A DNA stretch of 5,958 bases from Spirochaetota bacterium (GTDB lineage: Bacteria > Spirochaetota > Spirochaetia > B11-G9), in contig QNBL01000175.1 of assembly GCA_003641695.1 (NCBI GenBank), positions 1-5,958 on the forward strand. Reading direction: 5' to 3'. Position 1 is the first letter of the stretch, and each line of letters begins with the position of its first letter. Of the stretch, positions 1-5,958 are shown one piece after another. Both the position numbers and the translations under genes were made by a program. The notes beneath the pieces were generated by a model. It worked only from the letters and a program-made list of their open reading frames with translations. It did not search any database and was not told the origin of the DNA.

Positions 1-2347
1 AGATATTACTTAATTTTGTTCCTGTCTCGGGAAGGTCTATAATCAATTCTTCTCCACTTTTTTCATCTATATTTATTTTAACTTCAGCTATTCCTTCTTT
101 ACCTTTCTCTAAAAAAAAGTTTTCAATATCTTGGTAAAGATTGTCGGCTGTCATCGTACCACTCACAGTTAAAGCATATTGGGAACCGCCGTAGAGGGAC
201 ATAAGCGAATGTTTTTTCGTTCCCTGTATGTAAGGCCTTAATTTTTTACATGTTTGAACTACAATTCCCTCTGGCAGTTTTTCATTTAAACGTTTCACAA
301 TAACTTTTTCATCATTACTGCAGTCTATCAAAAAGGCAGAAAATATTTCATATTCAGACTCAATACCAAGAGAAAGCGGATGAGCGAATTCAAGCTTTGG
401 TTTGGGATTGTATCCTTTAGAGTATTCAATATCTATTCCGCACCTTTGGAAAGCACCCTGAAAAATGTTCATTACATTAATATGAGAAAGATAAACAGCC
501 TTCCCTGTTTTTGAATATTTAAAAAGGTATTTATCAGTATTTTTTTCCTGTTTAGAATCCTTTTCTGTTTCGTTTATACTAATGTTAATGTATTCTTTAG
601 TGTTATCCACTGGTAAAACTGTATCATTACAAACACCGCAGTTGTGATTACAGACTGTTTTACACCGGGAAGTAATTCTTGCCCCGGCAGCTTTACGGTA
701 TTCATACTTTAAAAAATTATTATTAACCCCAATGTCGATGGAGCTCCACGGCAATTTCTCATTCAGATCCCTTTCTCTGCAGGTTTCTGCTTCTACATCC
801 CAGTCTGCTTCCCTGAAGACTTCCTCCCAAAGATCCTTATTAAAATACTCGGTCCAGGCATCCAGCCGTGCACCCCGTCTGTAAGCTGAAAGGATGAGTT
901 CCCCTGCCCGTTCATCTCCTCTGGAAATAACCCCTTCAAGGTAAGAAACAAAGGGAGTATGATAACTCAACTTTACGTTTCTATTTTGTTTGAAGTATGT
1001 CTTAAGCCAAACCATCTTCCTGAACGATTCTTCTGCAGTTAACTGATATGCCCATTGAAAGGGGGTATGTGGCTTCGGAATAAAGGTACCGACGTTAACA
1101 TTTATCCGTAATCCCGATTTTTTTTGTATAGAATCAATATACTCAGCGATACTCTCTTCTTCTTTCTCTTTGTAGGAAAATGGGAGCCCTATCATAAAGT
1201 AAAATTTTGCTACCTTCCAGCCGAGCTTCTTGGCTTCTTTCAGTATCTCTATTGTTTTTTCTTTATCTATTTCCTTGTTAATGCTTCGCTGCCATGAGTC
1301 TTCAGGAGTTTCAACTGCAAAGGTAAGCCCGCTTTTACGGCTGTGTGAAAGTTCTTCGAGTAAAGAAAGGGAAAATGTATTTATCCTCAAAGCAGGGAGG
1401 GAAAAGGATATTCTTCTCTCTCCGTATTCTTTGTTCAGGGCTTTTATAAGGGATGTTAAATGAGAGTAATCTCCGGATGAGAGAGACGAAAGAGTAATCT
1501 CGTTGTAGCCGCAGCTGTTTATCAGAAAATCTGCTTCTTCAACTATCTCATCAATCTTTTTTTGTCTGTAAGGACGATAATAAAAACCGGCATGACAGAA
1601 TCTGCAGCTATTGGGACACCCCCTCATGATCTCGATAATTCCATTATCTTGAACTGCACTTATACTCGATACCGGCAAATTAGTAAGATTCCGGGTTCCA
1701 AAATTATTCCAGAGTGCTTTTTTAGCAATCCTTCCCTCTTTGTGTTTCCTGTAGGTCCACATATTTTCGTCAGCATCTATAATAGCGAGAAGTTCTACCC
1801 TGCTCTTCCCTGACCGTTTTGCATCTCTTAAATCCTTCAATGTTCTGTCGAAACTATCTTCAACCTCGCCGATAAAGACTCCGTCAATAAAATGCCCGAA
1901 TGGTAAAGGATTGGTTACAGAAGGTCCTCCAGCAATTACAAGAGGATCTTCCTCCTTCCGTTCGTTATTAAAAAGAGGAATTCCTCCGGATTCCAATACT
2001 GCGAGAATGTTCGTTGCAGCAAGCTCATATCCTATGGAGATTGCAAGAAGATCCATCTCTTTTAGAGCGGTTTCCGATTCAAGGGTATATAAAAAAAGAC
2101 CGTTTTCCTTGAGTTTTTTTTCAAAATCTGTATCCGGAGAAAAAACTCTCTCACAGGAAACACCTTCAATAGCATTGAATTCCCGGTAAAGAATTTTAAT
2201 TGCCTGATTGGACATGCCGATTTCGTACAAATCCGGAAAGCATACAGCAACTCTGTAATCATTATAACCGGATACTTTTACGGAACCAAACTCTCCGCCT
2301 ACATAACGGCCCGGCTTTCTCACACTTAAAAGAAGTTCTCTATTCAT
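1..2347 (-). CDS. B12-binding-fold radical SAM protein fused to DUF2344 (TIGR03960 + TIGR03936 type), 3' end beyond window
   Basis: A single open frame of 782 codons runs from ATG at 2347 off the left edge with no stop. The N-terminus has the family pattern KPGRYVGGEFGSV (residues 11-23), which supports this start. Residues about 30-200 form a B12-binding-like domain containing PDLYEIGMS (38-46), a GGPSVTNPLPF stretch and GEVEDS. The radical SAM core has the 4Fe-4S ligand motif C244-x3-C248-x2-C251 (RGCPNSCRFC), then SLSSGDYS (ending at S295) and FIPKPHTPFQW (422-432). A second cysteine group is C562, C566, C570 and C573. A charged linker (about 580-605) leads into a DUF2344 domain from about residue 606, with YLSHINVM and YSKGYNPKPKLEFAHPLSLG. 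This domain usually spans about 200 residues, so only a short tail is missing. The substrate and reaction are unknown. The protein should be cytoplasmic and oxygen-sensitive. The start directly abuts the rodA stop (TAGATG), and the only purine-rich upstream stretch (AAGAG) is 13 bases away, so translation is probably coupled to rodA. The family assignment is firm and the function is not. Confidence 0.93.
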   Translation of the reverse strand, partial: MNRELLLSVRKPGRYVGGEFGSVKVSGYNDYRVAVCFPDLYEIGMSNQAIKILYREFNAIEGVSCERVFSPDTDFEKKLKENGLFLYTLESETALKEMDLLAISIGYELAATNILAVLESGGIPLFNNERKEEDPLVIAGGPSVTNPLPFGHFIDGVFIGEVEDSFDRTLKDLRDAKRSGKSRVELLAIIDADENMWTYRKHKEGRIAKKALWNNFGTRNLTNLPVSSISAVQDNGIIEIMRGCPNSCRFCHAGFYYRPYRQKKIDEIVEEADFLINSCGYNEITLSSLSSGDYSHLTSLIKALNKEYGERRISFSLPALRINTFSLSLLEELSHSRKSGLTFAVETPEDSWQRSINKEIDKEKTIEILKEAKKLGWKVAKFYFMIGLPFSYKEKEEESIAEYIDSIQKKSGLRINVNVGTFIPKPHTPFQWAYQLTAEESFRKMVWLKTYFKQNRNVKLSYHTPFVSYLEGVISRGDERAGELILSAYRRGARLDAWTEYFNKDLWEEVFREADWDVEAETCRERDLNEKLPWSSIDIGVNNNFLKYEYRKAAGARITSRCKTVCNHNCGVCNDTVLPVDNTKEYINISINETEKDSKQEKNTDKYLFKYSKTGKAVYLSHINVMNIFQGAFQRCGIDIEYSKGYNPKPKLEFAHPLSLGIESEYEIFSAFLIDCSNDEKVIVKRLNEKLPEGIVVQTCKKLRPYIQGTKKHSLMSLYGGSQYALTVSGTMTADNLYQDIENFFLEKGKEGIAEVKINIDEKSGEELIIDLPETGTKLSNI

Positions 2348-3658
2348 CTAAATTGTAAATCTCTTGATATAAATATTTTCCAGGAAGCCTATTGCAATCA
2401 ATCCGGTCCAAAGGGAGGATCCTCCGTAAGAAAGAAAGAAAAGAGGGATCCCGGTAATCGGCATAATGCCAATTGCCATACCGATGTTTATTATAACATG
2501 AAAGAAAAACATGGCCACTATCCCGGACCCCAAAAGAACGTGAAAAGGATCCTTGGATTTTGAAAGAATGAGTAAACTTCTAACAAGAATAATGCTGAAT
2601 GCTGTCAGTACCAGAATTGATCCTGCAAATCCCCATTCTTCTGCGAGGATTGAAAAGATAAAGTCAGTGCTCTGCTGCGGAAGGAACCTGTAGTGACTTT
2701 GAGTTCCGTGGAGAAAACCTCTCCCCCACAATCCTCCGGATCCAACTGCAGTAATTGACTGAATGATATTCCACCCTGTTCCCTTCGGATCTATATAGGG
2801 GTTTAAAAAAACAATAAGCCTCATTATTTGATATTCCTTTAAAACCAGTCTGACCCCTATTCCGCCTGCAAAACCGCTAATAACAATGGAAGCTGTATAG
2901 ATTATCCAGTAGAAATACCCTTTCTTCGTCGAGAGAAATCCTAGTAATGATATGATTAAAACCAGAAAGACGGCTCCTATAAGCATGTAGAGAATATCAG
3001 GAGAAATTAATACCTGGTAAAATCCCGGATCACCCTTTACAAAGAATTTTGCCCATGCCGGCAGCACTCCGATAACGACCATGATAATTCCTGAAAACAG
3101 GAGGAATAGCAGATATCTTTTCCGTACCCCTGCAACATAAGCTATAGCTGCGAATATGGGTATAAAGACCAGGGATGTTCCCATATCAGGCTGAGCGAGA
3201 GTCAACATCATCGGTATACCGGCAATTATCAATCCTGTTACAAATACTCTGAAAGTATCAATGTTCTTGGAATGCTTATCGAAATAATCGGAAAGCATCA
3301 GCATAATTGCTATTTTCGCAAATTCGGACGGCTGTATTCCAAAACCAAAGATTCCGAGCCACGATCTGGATCCGTTGACCTTTCGGCCAAATAAAAGTGT
3401 AGCAATCATCGTGGCTATAATTATCAGATAAAATTGCATTGACCATCTTCTAAAAAAATTTATTTCCGAAAATACAACTCCCAGAAAGATTCCCAATCCG
3501 GTAATTACCCATACTATCTGCATTATATATTCATGGGACACATTCTGTCCTGTAGAAGTTATTCCGCTTGAGTATATAAACAGAATACCAAAAGTCATCA
3601 GCATAAAGGTGGAAAGAATTACAGAGATATCGAAGCTGAAGAAAGACTTGAATTTCAT
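2348..3658 (-). CDS. rodA: RodA, SEDS peptidoglycan glycosyltransferase
   Basis: This 436-residue polytopic inner-membrane protein polymerises glycan strands from lipid II and works with PBP2 during side-wall elongation. SEDS signatures are clear: QPSEFAKI (109-116), QPDMGTSLV (156-164), WNIIQSITAVGSGGLWGRG (296-314), HGTQSHYRFLPQQSTDFIF (317-335) and ITGIPLFFLSYGGSS (401-415). D332 in the STDFIF motif matches the aspartate known to be essential for SEDS polymerase activity. I count about 12 hydrophobic segments against the usual 10. The protein is about 60 residues longer than E. coli RodA (370), and most of the excess lies between residues about 200 and 250. The HGTQSHYRFLPQQSTDFIF pattern resembles RodA more than FtsW, and the adjacent PBP2 gene agrees. 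The ATG at 3658 overlaps the mrdA stop in ATGA and has a good Shine-Dalgarno sequence, so the start is well supported. The stop TAG touches the next gene's ATG. Confidence 0.97.
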   Translation of the reverse strand: MKFKSFFSFDISVILSTFMLMTFGILFIYSSGITSTGQNVSHEYIMQIVWVITGLGIFLGVVFSEINFFRRWSMQFYLIIIATMIATLLFGRKVNGSRSWLGIFGFGIQPSEFAKIAIMLMLSDYFDKHSKNIDTFRVFVTGLIIAGIPMMLTLAQPDMGTSLVFIPIFAAIAYVAGVRKRYLLFLLFSGIIMVVIGVLPAWAKFFVKGDPGFYQVLISPDILYMLIGAVFLVLIISLLGFLSTKKGYFYWIIYTASIVISGFAGGIGVRLVLKEYQIMRLIVFLNPYIDPKGTGWNIIQSITAVGSGGLWGRGFLHGTQSHYRFLPQQSTDFIFSILAEEWGFAGSILVLTAFSIILVRSLLILSKSKDPFHVLLGSGIVAMFFFHVIINIGMAIGIMPITGIPLFFLSYGGSSLWTGLIAIGFLENIYIKRFTI

Positions 3659-5499
3659 TGTACTTCCCTTTTATTACGCAGCCATCCCCAATGAAGAGAA
3701 TCGATAGCCTCATCATAGGTTTCCCCTGCAAATAGTCCCTGAAAAATAATATTTGCAGCACGTACCGCCCACCATTCCCATTTATTGGTAGCTTCTACCA
3801 TTGTTAACACTACAACCTGATCTTCGGGAGGTGCACCGTAGGGACCGTTAGCTGCAAACCATGCATTCCATCTGTCTTCAAGGCCGACTTCTCCAGTTCC
3901 CGTTTTACCTGCCACCTCAACAGCTTTAGTAGTTATAACGACCTTTGCCGTACCGTCTGTGACCACTCCTCTCATGTACTCCTGAACCGTATCCAGGGTT
4001 TTCCTGCTTATACTTGGGGTAATCAGTACTTCAGGTTTAATCTCCTGAATTATTTTCCCGGTTACCGGATCGAGAACAGCTTTTAAAACGTGGGGTTTAT
4101 ACACAACACCTTTGTTTACAGTAAGGGCAACCATATCCGCCATTTGTATAGGAGTAACGTTAAGGTATCCCTGACCGATGGATGTATTTACCGTATCTCC
4201 CCCAACCCACTTCGAGTTGTATACTTCCTCTTTCCAGGAAGGTGTCGGAACCAGTCCCCGTATCTCACCTGGAAGATCAATCTCTGTATAGTTTCCATAA
4301 CCGAATCTTCTGGCATAATCGGAAATAGTATCAATCCCGAGATACTCAAGTCCGAGGGTATAGAAATATACATCACATGATTGTTCCAGTGCTTCATGAA
4401 GGATCAGGGACCCATGTCCCTCTTTTTTATGACACTTGAAGATCCTGTCTCCCAGTCGGATATAACCGTTACAGGTTATTGTTTTATCAACAGGAAAATC
4501 TTTCTCTTCTATATCAGCAGTGGTCATGATGATCTTGAAAGTAGAGGCAGGAGCATAGGCTGACTGTATAGTCCTGTTTAAAAATGGGTGTCTCGGATCC
4601 AGAGCAAGCTTACGGTAATAATCCTTTGCTTCCTCGGTATAGAAAACATTCGGATCAAACCAGGGATAGGATACAAGTGCAAGAATTTCACCGGTCGCCG
4701 GTTTTAATACAACGACAGAGCCCATCCTTTCTCCAAGAGCCTCTTCTGCCAATTTTTGTACATGCCTGTCTATGGTAAGAACCAGAGTCTTTCCATTTGT
4801 CGGGGGAATATCATCCATCTTCCCGGATTCAATCTTCCTTCCCTTTACATCCACTGTCCTGATTATTTTCCCATCTTTGCCACGGAGCAAAGAGTCGTAT
4901 TCTTTTTCAACACCCGATTTACCAATTTGGGAATTCATGGTGTAACCTTTATTGTACAGTACCTGGTATTCCTCTACAGTTATATTACCCACGTACCCCA
5001 AAACATGGGTAATCGACCCGGGACAGGTATAATTCCGGATTGGTTTGCTGTTCCAGGTTATACCGGGAAATTCATTCTTATGTTCAGCAATATAGGTAAT
5101 AGTCCGTAAATCTACGTTGCTTTTAAGTTCAACTGGCTGGTACAGCTTTCTGTAACTTGAGGGTATCCGCTTTCTTAATTCTCCGTACTCGACTCTCAGC
5201 ACATCTGAAAGTTTATCTAACGTACTTTCAAGGGTATTATTGTCAAGTTCACCGGGAATAATATTTACTGCAAACGAATCGACATTTATTACCAGAGGGA
5301 TATCCATATTACGGTCGTAAATCTCACCCCTTTGAGCAGGAATGGGGATAAGACGCATGGAGACATCTCTAGCCCGGTTCTGGTACTTAAGCATGTTAAG
5401 AACCTGAAGATTGAAAAGATATGATGTGTATAAGATCATAAGAACAATTACAATGAAAAGAAGCACAATAATTCTCGGTTTATATGATTGACTATTCAT
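3655..5499 (-). CDS. mrdA: PBP2, class B peptidoglycan D,D-transpeptidase
   Basis: This 614-residue protein is close to the usual PBP2 length (E. coli 633). It crosslinks stem peptides in the periplasm and is the partner of RodA. A membrane anchor spans about residues 10-31, with a short cytoplasmic N-terminus. The pedestal (dimer) domain opens with QRGEIYDRN (56-64) and includes QIGKSGVEKEYD (191-202). The transpeptidase domain follows TLVLTIDRHVQ. Its motifs are S319-T-F-K322 (acylated serine and lysine), S374-C-D376 (the SxD form of SxN) and K532-T-G-T535. C343, C356, H362 and C375 probably form a zinc site. The catalytic set is complete, so the enzyme should be active and targeted by beta-lactams that prefer PBP2. 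The ATG at 5499 lies two bases after the mreD stop. An AGG (5509-5511) nine bases upstream is a modest ribosome binding site, so coupling to mreD is likely. The position between mreD and rodA supports mrdA over the divisome homologue ftsI. Confidence 0.97.
   Translation of the reverse strand: MNSQSYKPRIIVLLFIVIVLMILYTSYLFNLQVLNMLKYQNRARDVSMRLIPIPAQRGEIYDRNMDIPLVINVDSFAVNIIPGELDNNTLESTLDKLSDVLRVEYGELRKRIPSSYRKLYQPVELKSNVDLRTITYIAEHKNEFPGITWNSKPIRNYTCPGSITHVLGYVGNITVEEYQVLYNKGYTMNSQIGKSGVEKEYDSLLRGKDGKIIRTVDVKGRKIESGKMDDIPPTNGKTLVLTIDRHVQKLAEEALGERMGSVVVLKPATGEILALVSYPWFDPNVFYTEEAKDYYRKLALDPRHPFLNRTIQSAYAPASTFKIIMTTADIEEKDFPVDKTITCNGYIRLGDRIFKCHKKEGHGSLILHEALEQSCDVYFYTLGLEYLGIDTISDYARRFGYGNYTEIDLPGEIRGLVPTPSWKEEVYNSKWVGGDTVNTSIGQGYLNVTPIQMADMVALTVNKGVVYKPHVLKAVLDPVTGKIIQEIKPEVLITPSISRKTLDTVQEYMRGVVTDGTAKVVITTKAVEVAGKTGTGEVGLEDRWNAWFAANGPYGAPPEDQVVVLTMVEATNKWEWWAVRAANIIFQGLFAGETYDEAIDSLHWGWLRNKREVQ
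3663..3670 (-). promoter_or_regulatory. Ribosome binding site of rodA
   Basis: The minus strand reads AAGGGAAG, with the GGGA core six bases before the rodA ATG (3658). The site lies inside the last codons of mrdA. The ATG shares bases with the mrdA TGA in an ATGA overlap, so ribosomes finishing PBP2 can re-initiate on rodA. This would help keep the two partner enzymes at matched levels. The site also fixes the rodA start. Confidence 0.75.
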
Positions 5500-5501
5500 T
5501 C

Positions 5502-5958
5502 CTAAAACCTGATAGAATCATATTCAGGAAGCAATCGGGTTATTTTTAATAAGTAAAAAACAAAGGGAGTAAAAAGTATATTCATCCCGCTGCGTATAAG
5601 AAATGCCTGATTAAATACCTGCCCGGTATTTTCAGACATAAAAATCAACAAAAGAATAAAAGCGAGGGTCTCTTTAAATAAGCCAAAAACTGCCACCAGA
5701 ATAACAGGTGCTACAAGTGGGTCCAGAAACAGTTTCCCTTTAGTGGTACCTGCAAAATACCCGGAAACCGTATTAAGGATTGTATTGAAACCAAGTGGGG
5801 AAAGGGACAAAATATCCTGGACAATTCCAGCTCCGGCACCGAAAAGCTCCCCTTTAGTCTGGCCGAAATAATTTGAAAAGATAACAAGAATTATCAAAAC
5901 AAGATCCGGTTTGACCCCTTTGAAAGCAAGATTTTTCAATACTGTGGTTTGAAGAATA
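5502..5958 (-). CDS. mreD: MreD, rod-shape membrane protein, 5' end beyond window
   Basis: This is the C-terminal 151 residues of a small, very hydrophobic protein, with about five membrane segments visible. MreD is an inner-membrane part of the Rod complex that works with MreC and MreB; it has no known enzymatic activity. The visible part holds the family-like stretch GVKPDLVLIILVIFSNYFG, followed by GAGAGIVQDILSLSPLGFNT, which matches the usual G-x3-G-x2-QD-x-L-x-S/G-x3-G region. The frame stays open from a possible TTG at 5939 to the window edge, reading ILQTTVLKN. That matches the LLQSTLL-type first segment of MreD, so the true start lies beyond 5958 and the TTG is probably an internal leucine. 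A full protein of about 160-175 residues would be expected. Identity rests on hydrophobicity, weak motifs and its place just before mrdA-rodA. MreD is a poorly conserved family, so the sequence alone would be less certain. Confidence 0.88.
   Translation of the reverse strand, partial: ILQTTVLKNLAFKGVKPDLVLIILVIFSNYFGQTKGELFGAGAGIVQDILSLSPLGFNTILNTVSGYFAGTTKGKLFLDPLVAPVILVAVFGLFKETLAFILLLIFMSENTGQVFNQAFLIRSGMNILFTPFVFYLLKITRLLPEYDSIRF

Larger units (their letters stand above)
1..5958 (-). other. Single operon: mreD-mrdA-rodA-radical SAM gene
   Basis: All four genes run in the same direction with junctions of +2, -4 and 0 bases. No intergenic space could hold a promoter, and I saw no GC-rich hairpin followed by a T-run in the transcribed sense near any junction. 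Expression must therefore come from a promoter beyond the right edge, probably before mreB or mreC, or from an unseen promoter inside a gene. The transcript continues past the left edge. From known gene neighbourhoods of the radical SAM family, rng (ribonuclease G), possibly followed by rplU-rpmA, is the expected continuation; this part is inference. Confidence 0.8.

Noticed and set aside
1230..2189. Plus-strand open frames at 1230-1463, 1562-1813 and 1911-2189.
   Set aside because: They lie antisense to the well-conserved radical SAM gene. Their translations have no recognisable motif and are rich in Ser, Arg and Pro in the manner of reverse-strand shadows.
2340..2366. Possible terminator or promoter at the rodA/radical SAM junction.
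   Set aside because: There is no spacer between the genes, no stem-loop with a T-run, and no recognisable -35/-10 pair. The AT-rich bases are the last codons of rodA.
2062..4397. Minus-strand open frames at 2062-2262, 3531-3761 and 4188-4397 in alternative frames.
   Set aside because: They are out-of-frame readings within the radical SAM, mrdA/rodA and mrdA genes. They have no family features.
4090..5109. Plus-strand open frames at 4090-4380, 4381-4563, 4584-4778 and 4756-5109.
   Set aside because: All are antisense to mrdA, which has intact catalytic motifs across this stretch. None shows a domain or a convincing start context.
3655..5499. Alternative identity of the transpeptidase as FtsI (PBP3) and of its neighbour as FtsW.
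   Set aside because: The mreD neighbour, the RodA-like HGTQSHYRFLPQQSTDFIF signature and the SxD motif with the Cys/His set fit PBP2-RodA. No division-cluster (mur, ftsQ or ftsZ) gene is visible.
940..5575. The short string CAAAGGGAGTA occurs near 947 and near 5560.
   Set aside because: Both copies lie inside coding sequence of unrelated genes, the match is only about 11 bases, and there is no third copy or symmetry. Chance is the simplest explanation.

Overview
This is an ordinary bacterial chromosomal region. It lies entirely within one tightly packed operon read on the minus strand, from right to left. It carries the end of the cell-shape (Rod complex, or elongasome) cluster, mreD-mrdA-rodA, followed by a large radical SAM gene. 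Both outer genes are cut by the window edges. The combination of MreD, PBP2 and RodA indicates a rod-shaped or helical bacterium with a peptidoglycan wall elongated by the MreB machinery. The composition is AT-rich (roughly 40 % GC by eye, not computed). The gene order and the enlarged RodA would suit a spirochaete, but a deltaproteobacterium or a clostridium-like lineage is not excluded. The taxon call is an inference and is weak.

Layout in transcription order: 5958-5502 is the 3' part of mreD, whose start lies beyond the right edge. 5499-3655 is mrdA, encoding the monofunctional transpeptidase PBP2. 3658-2348 is rodA, encoding the SEDS glycosyltransferase. 2347-1 is a B12-binding-fold radical SAM protein fused to a C-terminal DUF2344 (TIGR03936-type) domain, running off the left edge. 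The junctions are 2 bases (mreD/mrdA), a 4-base ATGA overlap (mrdA/rodA) and 0 bases (rodA/radical SAM, reading TAGATG). No gap has room for a promoter or terminator, so one polycistronic message is expected. There is no gene-free stretch, and I saw no RNA gene, mobile element, repeat array or CRISPR.

RodA polymerises glycan strands from lipid II and PBP2 crosslinks them. MreD is a membrane component of the same complex, which MreB and MreC (probably encoded just beyond the right edge) organise. The radical SAM protein has no established reaction. In many bacteria this family sits beside the rod-shape genes and upstream of the ribonuclease G gene rng, so rng is the likely next gene beyond the left edge (inference).

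The points most worth a second look are in the radical SAM protein: a D-x-Y-x-x-G motif where D-x-H-x-x-G would be expected for cobalamin binding, a second four-cysteine cluster, and a fusion to DUF2344. The others are an extra membrane-segment pair in RodA, a probable Cys3His zinc site in PBP2, and a misleading TTG start within mreD. I found no convincing new system.
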